Shown here: in pieces, positions 35,001-45,200 of the stretch
How the letters are laid out: each line of letters begins with the position of its first letter
Position numbering within the stretch: the stretch's first letter is position 1
Source of the DNA: Gloeophyllum trabeum ATCC 11539
Taxonomy: Eukaryota; Basidiomycota; Agaricomycetes; Gloeophyllales; Gloeophyllaceae
Assembly: GCF_000344685.1 (NCBI RefSeq)
Contig: NW_006920410.1
Coordinates: 348,740-412,739, forward strand
DNA: 64,000 nt
Direction: 5' to 3'
Made by a program: the position numbers and the translations under genes
Notes under the pieces: model-generated
The model's input: only the letters and a program-made list of their open reading frames with translations
Database searches by the model: none
Told to the model about the DNA's origin: nothing

Positions 35001-35022
35001 ACAATTCATCGTCGGATGCCAT
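29074..35022 (-). CDS. Cellular RNA-dependent RNA polymerase (QDE-1 type, RNA silencing)
   Basis: Eukaryotic RdRP of the quelling/RNAi pathway, which makes double-stranded RNA for Dicer. ATG 35022 starts an acidic exon (MASDDELWGDPEDDKD, to 34929). Long disordered Ser/Pro/Lys-rich exons follow (about 34540-33300). The polymerase region then reads GVQYEIARGVTCGQWKWEDL, MEISEDYERRP-like beta strands, WTTRFALGFSTSVPVLQFEPQ, MTDGCGFVSASVLLDI, AVQGRIAGSKGLW, and SNQGFEGMFTDTLEGPVLV. Next come SRNPTRVPSDVQK, VTAVRCPQLADYSNLLVVSCKGKRSLASYLAGG, and the catalytic DYDGD, then TVMVVWDQNFVRPF. The DYDGD codons span three exons (see microexon). The C-terminus ends at 29074. Gap 2 and its duplicate lie inside a C-terminal exon; skipping 30123-30921 restores one continuous frame. 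About a dozen short introns. No sign of decay. Confidence 0.88.
29741..30122 (-). repeat. Contig-end duplicate, left copy of gap 2
   Basis: These 382 bases end at the start of the N run and recur at 30540-30921 with constant offset 799, again starting exactly at the end of the N run. They cover parts of two RdRP exons and the intron between them. Confidence 0.9.
30123..30539. other. Assembly gap 2 (417 N), inside the RdRP gene
   Basis: Undetermined bases between two identical copies of the same RdRP sequence. Probably no biological sequence is missing here. Confidence 0.95.
30540..30921 (-). repeat. Contig-end duplicate, right copy of gap 2
   Basis: Identical to 29741-30122. It continues upstream into the rest of the exon after the catalytic motif (DLVVPEENFISENF and TVMVVWDQNF). 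Confidence 0.9.
31018..31029 (-). other. Predicted 12-nt microexon encoding the core of the RdRP DYDGD motif
   Basis: On the minus strand the upstream exon ends at 31086 with GGCGGAG. Intron 31030-31085 runs GTACGG...CTTGTAG (56 nt). The microexon is ACTACGATGGGG. Intron 30969-31017 runs GTATGT...AATTCAG (49 nt), and the next exon starts ACACTGTCATGG. Joined in phase this reads G|AC TAC GAT GGG G|AC, i.e. Asp-Tyr-Asp-Gly-Asp. Both introns have normal borders and length. Confidence 0.85.
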
Positions 35023-35418
35023 AGCGGTCCCGGGTGCTAGTCTTTGTGGTTCTCAACAAGGCGGATGAGAAGAAGTAGAAACAACTGGCAGGAGACAACT
35101 GGACGTTCAAGATGAGTTATGATCTTCTATACCAGTCGGCGGTGGACACGACAGGCGGCCTACAACGCGTGGCAGTAGGTGGCAGTTGGTGGCGGCGGCG
35201 TCGCGTCGCGCGTCGATCGGGCACTCGCGTGGCCGAGACACCGTGGGAGCGGCGGCAGTGCGACGCTGTCAATTGTGATTCCGACCGTGACTTGGACCTC
35301 GGATGCATCCAGAAAGTCTGCCATAAGGCTGTCGCGTATATCTTCATACTCTATAACCCTGCTGTAAGTATAGTGGACATCGCTGACTGTTGTCGGAAAC
35401 GCCTTTAACGTTCGTCAG

Positions 35419-35870
35419 CGATTGTGCACGTCGTCAACACTGCGGATTCAGATATGCTCAGGTATGCTTGGACCGGGTCTTATAAATGGCATGCTTCGGA
35501 AGCGTGGGGTGCCATCATTGACCAACAGTATCCCCGCAATTGCCGTTTCGTACCGGCTCCATTCTCGGATCTGCAGAGCCTGTTGGGTATGGAAAGGACA
35601 GTGACATCTCTTTACGCTATACAATCAGTTCCAGAGCTGATCGTTCAACGGTGCCCGCACTCCGAGGCCATAAGGAGTATTGCTTTTGACTCGGCGCCCC
35701 TTGAGAAAAAGAATGGTCGGATATGGCAGCAGCGCTATGAAATGGACCTGCCTCCTGAGAGCGCGATGGTAGTTACCGTGATTCAAAAGAGGATATCGAA
35801 CATCAGCGACGTTCCGAGCGATCGTGAATGCATCCACGTCCATCAGTCACTTGATGGCCGTCCGGGCTAG
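35419..35870 (+). CDS. Hypothetical protein exon
   Basis: An open frame of about 148 codons with protein-like composition (HVVNTADSDMLRYAWTGSYKW, QQYPRNCRFVPAPF, MERTVTSLYAIQSVPELIV), ending at TAG 35868. It has no ATG near its left edge; a CAG acceptor-like site near 35419 suggests it is a 3' exon, but I found no convincing first exon upstream. It matches no family I know. It lies only about 80 bp before the start of DUF6533 paralogue D, so it could also be chance coding potential. Confidence 0.35.
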
Positions 35871-35952
35871 GTATACACCTTATTTTAAGCTCGTGCTCCC
35901 GCCGTGAGGGTGGCTATCGTCTCTTACCCATGACTGCGGGGGCGTATGCATA

Positions 35953-37575
35953 ATGTCCAACATCGCGCAGCAGGTCTATGAGGGCCTAGTAGAAGGCTTT
36001 CCAGCTGCGCTCTATCTGGAGATTGCTTCCATGGGCCTGGTATACTGGGAGTATTGCATCACATTCGGAGAGGAGGTGCGTTATCTAAGGTCACACTCGA
36101 GAGCCGACTAACCTACACTCTAGGTTCAATACTTCTGGCATGGACGATGGAATCTATCAAGAATCCTATTCTTGGTGGTGCGTGCAAGTAGATGATAGCG
36201 ATTGCACAGATTCACTGAGTCGTGTTGGCAGAATCGCTACCTCACTCTGATCAATGCTATGTGCGTTCATACTGTCGCGCTGGATATTAGTCGCACGACT
36301 AATTATATGGGGTGTTTATCAGAATCGCGTTGCGTGGTACGCATGATCTCGAAGATACTTTCAGAGGCAGTTTGACTGAGTAGTGAACAGCCCTGGCGTA
36401 CATGCTCAACACCGGAATATTCTTAACTCATGTAAGCGCTCATTCTCTCGAGCCCCCAGTTTACCCACTGATGTTGTTGGCTAGCTGTGTGACTGATTCG
36501 TTCCCTTGTTATTATTCTCAACTGAGATATGGGCAGGATCGACGCGGTTACTATCCTTACTGCAGTGATCATGACCGTTATCGAAAGTTCGTCCTCACCC
36601 TGATGTGCAATCCCAGATCCACTGAACATAACGCCCAGTGATGCATGCAATCCGGATCTGGTATCTGTTCTCGCACAATGCATACGTCCGGTGGGCCATC
36701 GCCGCCCTCTCCCTGGCTTACTTCGGGGCCGAGGTCACCACGACTGCGATATGGCTGGCCACTGCAAACACGAACCCCCAAGTCAACAATGGGAAGCTCT
36801 GGATACCGCCTCTCGTTGTACACACCATTCTTTATGGCATGACTATTCTTAGGGCCGTCTTCTTCAAACCGGCTTCTGGAGATGCTAGGGCTGTCATGGC
36901 CCGTATCTTGCAAGAGTGAGTGCATTTCAGAAGGCCTGGTACAAACCAGACGAGCTGACTGCTCATTTGTAGTGGATTCATGTTTTTTTCTACTGCATTC
37001 GGTTGGTGGGGGACGAATAGACTGGATATGCCGCGTATTGATTTTTCTCCAGCCTCGACGGCATTTACTACAATTGGAGCGTTACAGGCGAATCCTCGCG
37101 TAGGCAATCCATTTGCCTACCGCACAGACGACTGATCACTAATATGTATCTGTTGCCCAGATCTCCCTTCCCGCTAGATTTTCCCAGTAAGGAATCAGAT
37201 ATATTCGAGAATAACTGCAGGTTAATTTCCTGTGGCAGATTTTTCCTCGCCATGACCTCCATCGCGATGTCCCGGATGATGCTCCGCATCCGCTCCTTCT
37301 CAGCCTCGCTTGGCACCGACTCGGAATGGCTCCTGAGCCATCTCGAAATGAGCCGCATGCAGTTCCGGAAGGGCTCGCACGAGGGCGAGCTCTTCGTAGA
37401 GGTGGACAACGTCGGCTTGAATGATTACGAACTGACCAACGCGGCCGACGAAGAGCTCACCCCGTGGGCCGATGTGGAGAGTTTCAGTTTCGCGCGGACG
37501 CCAACGGAGACGCTCGTCGCCCATGATGAGATACGTCAGTCGAAACTGGATCAGCGCTCGGATCTCGGATGTTAG
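35953..37575 (+). CDS. DUF6533 multi-pass membrane protein, paralogue D
   Basis: ATG 35953 begins MSNIAQQVYEGLVEGFPAALYLEIASMGLVYWEYCITFGEE, the first membrane segment; a GTGCGT...CTCTAG intron follows, then VQYFWHGRWNLSRILFLV and an exon starting NRYLTLINAM. The exon from about 36640 encodes VMHAIRIWYLFSHNAYVRW, LWIPPLVVHTILYGMTILRAVF and VMARILQE. Next are GGFMFFSTAFGWWGTNRLD and FTTIGALQANP. The C-terminal exon (about 37240-37575) has MSRMMLRIRSFSASLGTD, LLSHLEMSRMQFR and GELFVEVDNVGLNDYEL, ending at TAG 37573-37575. This is the paralogue whose exons join most easily and is the best candidate for an intact copy. Exons between 36250 and 36630 are less certain. Confidence 0.72.
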
Positions 37576-38366
37576 CCGGGGACGATGTAGAGGATGTGGT
37601 GCTACTTGGATGGCCGACATGGTAGTGGTGGGTAATCTCTTCATCCATCATGCGGTATCGTGTTGTGGCTAATACAAAGCATCGACAGGGATGTACTTAG
37701 GCTTGCCTTGTCCCGTCTGTACGAATAAATGTGCTCTTGTCGATGTGTAAGTGCCCCCGTCAGCGAAGTCATGAAGGTTCGTGTGTCCGCGTTTTCTTGA
37801 CAGTCAGGTGAGCATTCCATCGTGCAGCTACTCGTGGTCAAGGTTTCACTTGTCCTCGCGCGGCAGGCCTCAGGCCCTATCAGTGCTACTGAGGTTGTAG
37901 GCAGTGTACGAAGTCATGAATCTCGGATGGTCTTCGTATGGTCTTCGTCCAGCTGCTGCTGATTTTCTCGCCATGAGAACTTTTCGCAGGTGAGTTGTAG
38001 AACTTCATTTTCATCCGAGTTGTCCAAGGGAGAATTTTGCGTCCATCTACGCATACATAATATCGACTGCAACATCTGCTGTAACCTGTATGCAAGGACT
38101 GAGAGCGACGCACCCGCTTTCTATTCAGAAAGGACAGGAGGTACGTAATAATGCGTCGTATATGAGACGCTTTCATCCTCGAGCCAGAGAAAAGTCTACA
38201 GTATCTCATGGTACGACAAGGTCCTCACCTCAACCCATATGTCCATGTCCTGCTTCGTAGAAATCCTCCGACGCTGTGGTGTCATCCCCAGCTCAATGTA
38301 ATCTACTTTGATGACCTCGAAGACTATCAGAGCGATATTTTTAAATGTTTGCTTTCACTTGATTCT
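37576..38366. other. Spacer between DUF6533 paralogue D and the dead oxidase copy
   Basis: No gene supported on either strand; probably the 3'UTR of paralogue D and decayed DNA that may include the lost C-terminus of the pseudogene. Confidence 0.4.
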
Positions 38367-38939
38367 CTACTCGTCATCCTGAATCTCCTGCCACCTTGGT
38401 AATGTCTCCTCCCATTTTTTACACTGTTCGTAACCCCCTCCCAAGGCGATCCCAGGGGTGGGACGGAGAAGATCCCCCCGCAAAGGTTCCCAGTCCATCT
38501 TGTCTTCTTTCTTGAATGCTCTCAAATAGGGTGAGGCTTTCCAGTCGAATTGGGCGTAGAGAGCGTGCGTGGGCGCCGGGATCACGTACGTCCTCGCAGT
38601 GATGCGGAGTTGCTCGCGCGTTTCTCTGACATAGAAGCATATCTCCGAGTAGGCGGACAGACTGCAGAGGATCTCCGTCACTGTCGGTGTTCGCACGTCG
38701 GTGGTAGATATCAGCACAGGGCTCGAGGCTGACTGGTAGGCATTATGATGCTGCGGCAACACATTGTGCGGACATGGGGAATGTGGTTCTCATCGATCGT
38801 GCCCATCTGGAAGCCTTGTGAAGTGTCAGCAGCCCTTGGGGGTCTCACAGGGTTGCAGGATGCCCTTTTTGACTTACAGTCTCCTCCATGCTCACTCAAA
38901 GTCCTGCGTAAGGCTATGAGCCAAGCAAAGGGAAGTCAT
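38367..38939 (-). pseudogene. Dead paralogue of the Alr4036-type FMN-binding protein
   Basis: Homologous along its length to the intact gene at 27453-28223. ATG 38939 gives MTSLCLA, but the expected ALRRTLSEHGGD is in another frame (indel in exon 1). The old intron (GTAAGTC...TTCACAAG) is still visible and leads to GFQMGTIDENHIPHVRT. The frame then breaks again near 38720-38730, where one frame reads to a stop and the adjacent one continues SPVLISTTDVRTPTVTEI, EICFYVRETREQLRITARTYVIPAP and FDWKASPYLRAFKKEDKMDWE. About 12 codons are missing before LLRPTPGIALGGGYEQCKKW. The frame stops after PRWQEIQDDE, lacking the last 60 or so residues, including the FALMVMEPV block. Two frameshifts, an internal deletion and a 3' truncation make function very unlikely. 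Confidence 0.8.
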
Positions 38940-39559
38940 GTTGTCTGTGTCTGGTTTGAGCACGTCCGTGGTATGCCTGTCGCCGCTGACTGTGCTGGCT
39001 TGCTATCGATGTAACGGTCAGATCCTGGTTCGTCCAACGACGCGCGCAGGACAGTGATTCATAGTCTAAACCGGTACGTGTGGTCTGCAGATCCCCTGCC
39101 AGACGAGATATTTGATGCTACTATTTGAACTGTAGACACGAAGTGGCATTGATAGCAGGTATATAAGTACAGACAAACACCCAGCCGGAGAACACCTGCT
39201 CCAACATGATGGTAGTAAACACGAACAGTACGGTGTCTCAGACATACAGAGAAAATTATAGCAACATTCCATGTGCATGAGCCGATAATCTAAATTAGTG
39301 AGATAGGCCTCCATCTTGGGAGACGCGCCTTGGGGTCGACAAACAGTCGCCGTAGTATAACCTCGTCGTCCTCCTCTTGGTGGGTTCTGCGCAACATGGA
39401 ACCCGAATGGATTGTGCAGAGCGCCGGCAGGACTCGGCGATGACATTTCTATTCTTTCTTGTCTCTCTATCATACCTATGCTCCTATCAGGGAACACAAG
39501 AGAACAGCCGCTGACGCAACATACCCGGAACAAAGGCCTCACAAATCCATCATTTGTTG

Positions 39560-41218
39560 TCATGCCATAACCAAAAACGGCGGCTCGTAATCCGGCTCGG
39601 GCGTCGTGCCGACCCTCGTTGTCCTCACGGCAAAGCGGTGACCGTACTCGGGATCCTCTGTTGCTTCTACCACGTCCATCTCCACCACCAGCTCGCCGTC
39701 CGTCGATCCCTTCTTCCAGTTGACCCGGCTGAGTTCTACATGGTTGAGCAGCCAGTCGGGATCGCAATTGAGGTTTTCTGCGAGGGAGTGAATGCTGAAC
39801 ATCACACGTGACATGCACACTGAGACAAGGCCGATCATCACGCTGCGGTCGAATGAGTGCATGCGAAAGCCATGCGATACGGGGCTGAGACTTACTTGGA
39901 ATAAACAGCGGAAATGGATACCTTTAGATGTATCAGCATGGTGGTATGACTTCGAAAGAGAGAAAGACCATGTACTCACGGAAGGATTTTTTGTGGTGGA
40001 CCCAATAGCGCAAAATCCGATGGTGACTATTTCACGGTCAACATTCGAGGACAAAGATGAAATATCGGGAGAGTAAATACCGAGCACAGCTAGATACAGT
40101 ATACCTCCGCTGGAGCGGTCCATGAGTGTCGCGAGATTGATGAGGGAGGAAGATGCTATACGCACTCTCTCAGAAGTCTATCGAGCACTACATTCCGCTT
40201 CCCGTACATATTGCGCCTCAGTACCGCCTGCACGGCAGTAAATACGTATAGCAGGGTATGCAGGATCAACGGCGGGACCCAAAGCCTCCAGAGGTTCGTT
40301 GGAGCGGGAACCAAGCAGCCTTCAAGCTCGAAACCGGGGAGGTCGAACGAAATGGCGTTGAGGTCGTTATAGATTACTCCTAGAATCGCGAAGGCGGCGA
40401 TTTGGCAGGAAGCGGAAATGAAGACGGCGAACAGACGTGCAGGCACGCTGGCGCGGAAGAGGTACCAGACTCGCAGCATCAGCATTACTGTGTTAGGTGA
40501 GCATATGTGGCATTAAAATGTGTGCGGAACATATCTTACTCTGAATAACTGCCATTGCTAGTGCATTTGCGATGAAGCTTCCCCTAATGATCCCAGTGCA
40601 ACTTGAGATAGACTCCATGAGTGTGTGACAGTGGAGTGGCAATCAAGGGTGTCTCACAACTAGTGGTGGTCAGTCATTATAAGAGATGTGAAGGGACTCC
40701 GCTACACACTGATAGAGACAAAATTTCCCCATAAAATCCTTGGTGTCGTCTTAGTAGATGTGACGCGAATACAATGAGAGGTCTTACCGACTAAGCCAAA
40801 CCTGAATAGGAATGGTTGTCAGAGGGTCGCGACGACTGTCTGCTAACAATCAGCAACGTACATCATAATCAATAATGGTACATATCGATTCTGTATTTGA
40901 CGGGCGAGATTAGTGGTCTGACTGGTCGAGGCTACTGTTATCCTTACAAAGAAGAATAGCACTTGTGATATTGTCCAAGATCCGGACCAGAAATATCTTA
41001 TCTGGTGGTGGTGGGGGCCGGGGGGGGGGGGGCAGAGGGCTCTTAGAGGAGGTTAGTTGAATCCGAACGGCTTCAGACGTACCTCTTTCTCCAAGGTGAT
41101 GATATATATAATCATACAAGGACATAACAAAAGTGGCAAGAGCAAGACATTTGGTCGATTCAATGCCTTCAAGAGAGGAAATTAGCGCGACCAGCTCCGC
41201 GGGGAGCGCTGTGGACAT
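39560..41218 (-). CDS. DUF6533 multi-pass membrane protein, paralogue E (probably frameshifted)
   Basis: ATG 41218 begins MSTALPAELVALIS and the first segment CLALATFVMSLYDYIY. After an intron with a long G/C homopolymer come IRYFWSGSWTISQVLFF and NRYVPLLIMMYVA. The exon around 40485-40160 encodes LMLRVWYLFRASVPARLF and LWVPPLILHTLLYVFTAVQAVL; the next has LINLATLMDRSSGGILYLAVLG. The last exon has MSRVMFSIHSLAENLNCD, LLNHVELSRVNW and GELVVEMDVVEA, ending near 39560. Exon 1 ends in phase 1, but exon 2 needs phase 0; changing the TA run at about 41098-41107 by one unit would give YDYIITLEKE and fit exon 2 as in the paralogues. Either the gene is broken by microsatellite slippage or the run length is misassembled. 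Confidence 0.6.
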
Positions 41219-42298
41219 GGCAGGAGCGAGGACCGCTCGCAGCAGTGAAGGCAGAGGCTATAATACTACCCGCCACCACGGGTAACGTGGGGATTCCTCA
41301 TCAAACCGTTGAAATAAGATCTTCACTCTTAGTTCAACGCGTCAGAGTTACGGTACAAGATGGGCCTGGTTCCCTAGGGATCCAGACCACAAGAAGCAAG
41401 GAGCATCCCTGCATCTCTCGGGGCCGGCTGTGAATCTGATTGCGCTGTGCACGTATCACGGCTGAGGGGCTCCGAGATCAATCAGTCTTTAGAGCCTTAC
41501 CCGTGCCCCAAAGGGAAGGCCGAAACGCCGGCGACAGGTCAGAGTACAAGCGCGTAATGCCATGGAAGGAGAGACTTCAAGCTATTAATCGAAGCGCAGA
41601 AGGACTGAACACGCAACAGAGGCACCATATCCATATGGCTAGCAGATCGCGAAGGCCTTCAGACAAGGCAAGGGATATATAAAGCTGAATGGCTAACAGC
41701 TTTAGGGCCTGTTCGGAACAATGCCGGGTCCAAGTACTGCAGTTCGTACTGTATCTTCAAGGCTTGTCAGGGCAAATCCGATTTGATCCAAGATCATGAT
41801 GTGTACCGTATCACTCACTGTTCGGCTTTCAGATAGACTCAGCGAGGGTATGTGTTGTACTAGTTTGTCACTGCGACCATAAACCTTGCAACTGGATGAT
41901 CCGGCGGAGGAGAAGGATCAGCGAAGGCTGATAGACCAATCACATTTCGTGAAATAGAAGAAGCTGGCAATGTTGGACCGAGTGTCGTTACTTACGCAGC
42001 AGCAAACCTCTCGGCTATCGCGTTTGTGCCTGATAAGACCCAGGGCTTCGTGCCAGTATTGAAAACCCGGACCGAGTGCAGTAGCGCAGTGGGGCAGAAC
42101 CAAGGAGGTAGGCGGTCAGTCGGTGCAGTGGGCACTGTTGCTCGTTAATATACTACCTACATCTGTGCCATAAATATTACGACGAAACGGCCTAAAGATA
42201 CAGTAGATGATCTTGAACTGGTGTCCAAATGCAAGACAATAATCCATAGCAATGTAAGCACTGAGAATCAATCATGAGAACCGGAACATTCTCATGGC
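41219..42298. other. Spacer upstream of DUF6533 paralogue E
   Basis: About 1.1 kb with no gene I can support; only short frames without family features. Confidence 0.4.
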
Positions 42299-45200
42299 CT
42301 ACACCTTCAATATAGCTCTCCACCACGGCCCTCTTCCACCGTCACCCTCCTCCTCTCTCACCTCATGCTCTCCGATTACTCTCAAGAACACACTCTCCAA
42401 GCTCGCCCTCTCCACAGTATACTCGGAAAAATCTCCTTGTGAAGAGAGAAAATGGAAGAGGCGGGCAAGCGTCAAATACTCTTCGTCACCGGCATCCGTC
42501 TGAGCGGAACCATCCATGCTGGTCCTTATGGGTACCTCGAAGCGGGTGGCTACATCTTCCTTCAACTTTGACCCGGGCACGATACGGGTCATCAATTCTT
42601 TGGCCTTGAGGACTTCTTCTCGCGAGCGAGTGGAGAAATGCACCTCGTACGAAGCGAAACGAGACACGAGGTCCGTCGTAGTACCGACCGCTGTAGCGTG
42701 AAAACAAATAATTAGCGGATGTTAGACGTAGTCAGATTAACGAGGATGACTAACCTAACATGCGTTTTGCAAGGATGCCTACTTTGTTGGCGAGAGCGGA
42801 TGCCTCTTCCATGGAGTCTTCCCGAGATACCTGCTTTAGCAACAGAAAAAATATCGAAGGTACGATGATTGCTCACGTGTAGTGATTACCACCGCTTTGC
42901 CTGCAGCCACATTGCGCAGAGTGCCCCACATCTCCCTCTTCATCTTAGCGTCGATACCCGTCGAGAATTCATCTATGAGGACCACGGACGGGTTACCTAT
43001 CGGGAGTCCATCAGCAACCATAGCCAACTACACGGGATACTCCAAGTGGCCTACCCATTAGTGCAATAGCCAACGCTAGCTTTCTCTGATTCCCGCCGCT
43101 AAGTTTGCTTGCCAGCCTATCTCTATAAATGTCTAGTGCAGTCGCCTGCATAAGCATATTGACGTTACGCCTGAGCTCTTGCCCTCTATAGAGGCCTTTC
43201 AATCGGCCATATATTACGAGATGTTCCTGCACTGTCAACTGCGGGTCTATAGCAGTGAACTGTGGACAGACGCCTAACGACAGACGAGCAGTGCGCGGAT
43301 GTTGGATCACGGATGTACCGGTTATCATAATATCACCGGAGTCCGGTGTGACGTCTCCACCTGTTCCAGATGTGAGCTATGGGCCTGCAACACAAGAGGA
43401 CTTTATACGAACGAATCATATTAAACGTGGTCGTCTTGCCAGCCCCGTTGGGTCCCAACAGAGCGAGCACAGTGTCATTGGAGACCCCAAAGCTCACGTC
43501 GTCCACGACGGGGACCTTCGTCTGGCCAAAGGACTTTACGACATGTAAGACCCGGAGCGCATCATTTGAACTCTCTACAGCTTGTGCTTCCGCCAGCACG
43601 TCGCTGGGCACTGATTTGCTGGACTGCGCGAGGGAACCTTGCGATCGATTTGTCTGAGGCACCATACCAATCTTGCGTTTGCGGGTGCGTAAAGCAGGGA
43701 TAAGGCGGCGAATCGTGGATCCCGAATCAACCCAGACAAGGATGCCAAAGAGGATGAACCCGTAGATGAAGAGATAGAGTATAGGACCTCCGTATCTCAT
43801 GATATTACCCATGTCCGCGGTGGTGATAGGTCGTGTACCGTCACAGAGGAGGGAGAAAAGATTGACGGATACGAAACATGCACGCATCTTCAGGCCATTG
43901 GTGAGTAGTGCGCACGAAAGGCAGGAAAGGCAACACATACCACGCTCGCTACCGGGGACAATATAGATAATGTGAAGTCTGTGGATCCGGTCAGATTGTA
44001 AGGTGCAAGAGGCGCGTACGCGACCTACGAATAGTCGTAATTATCTGATTTGCTTGAGACGTCTTTGCGTATGTCAAAGTGAGGAGGTATGCTGCAAGGT
44101 ATAACTTCACCAGAACAGCTCATGAATACGATGGTCTATGTCCCTGATGGAATCGCACATACCACGAACATGATGACTTGATAACCAGCTGTAGCAGCAA
44201 AGGCGGCGAGTGGAGACGCCGTGATCAAAGAAACACAATAAGCAAACAACGTTCCAACAAAGCCGTATAACACCAGGACAACCCACTGATAGACGAGGCA
44301 TAAGTGAAGGTAAACTCCGCAATGGCGGATATCGACTCACGAAGAATCCCAAACCATGGAATTGATTCGATACATTGGCGAATACGATTATAATAACGGA
44401 GGCAATGATGATTGACACAGCCGAATCGAAGATGAGGTGCCCCAGCCATAGGCCAATTGGATCCGCCAGCCCATTGGACAGTTGCATTGCCTGTACCGAT
44501 GACCGTCTCTCTCTAGAGACGTACAAGGAGAAGAAGGCTGGGAAGACGCTCTGAAAATGGCGGCATAAGTACCTCAATTAATTGGGAAGACGTGACCTTA
44601 CCATCGCTGCACCGAAGAATGCAACCCATCGCAATGCCGAAAGGGTCCCCGCATCGATGGTCGGGAAACTCTGGTAGTTCGCTGCTATGATGCCAGTGGA
44701 ATTAGCACTGTTCCCAAGCGCGTGCTTGTACAGTATGTTAGTTGCCAGATTCAGCATGGCCAATCCAGTCAATCCCGGCGGGGTGCCCTCCCAAGCAACC
44801 AGTGAATCACCAGTGCCTAAATTCATGGAGACACCGCCGAGACTCAGACCTAGGTAGTTGTGGTTTATGGTTGTCACAAAGGTAGCGTTATCATCTATAT
44901 TCTCGGTATGAAGGCGCAGTGCAGATGCTCCCAGCACGGAGGTGACATTCGGCGGTGAAAGTATGACCTGTCCACCAGGCTCGTCGGCAGTGGATGCTGC
45001 CATAGGTGATGTGGGTAGATATATGGGAATGGTTGTTGCATTGTGGAAGCTCGTCGAACAGGTCTGAGTGCGGTTTCCAAGGTAGAAAAGCGGGACGCAC
45101 GAGCCTGCAATGGCAACGAGAAGAGTAAGACCAAGACTGAGCCAACTACGACGAGCAATCAAAGCCCGCTTGTGAACAATAGTAAATGCTTGACCAAAGG

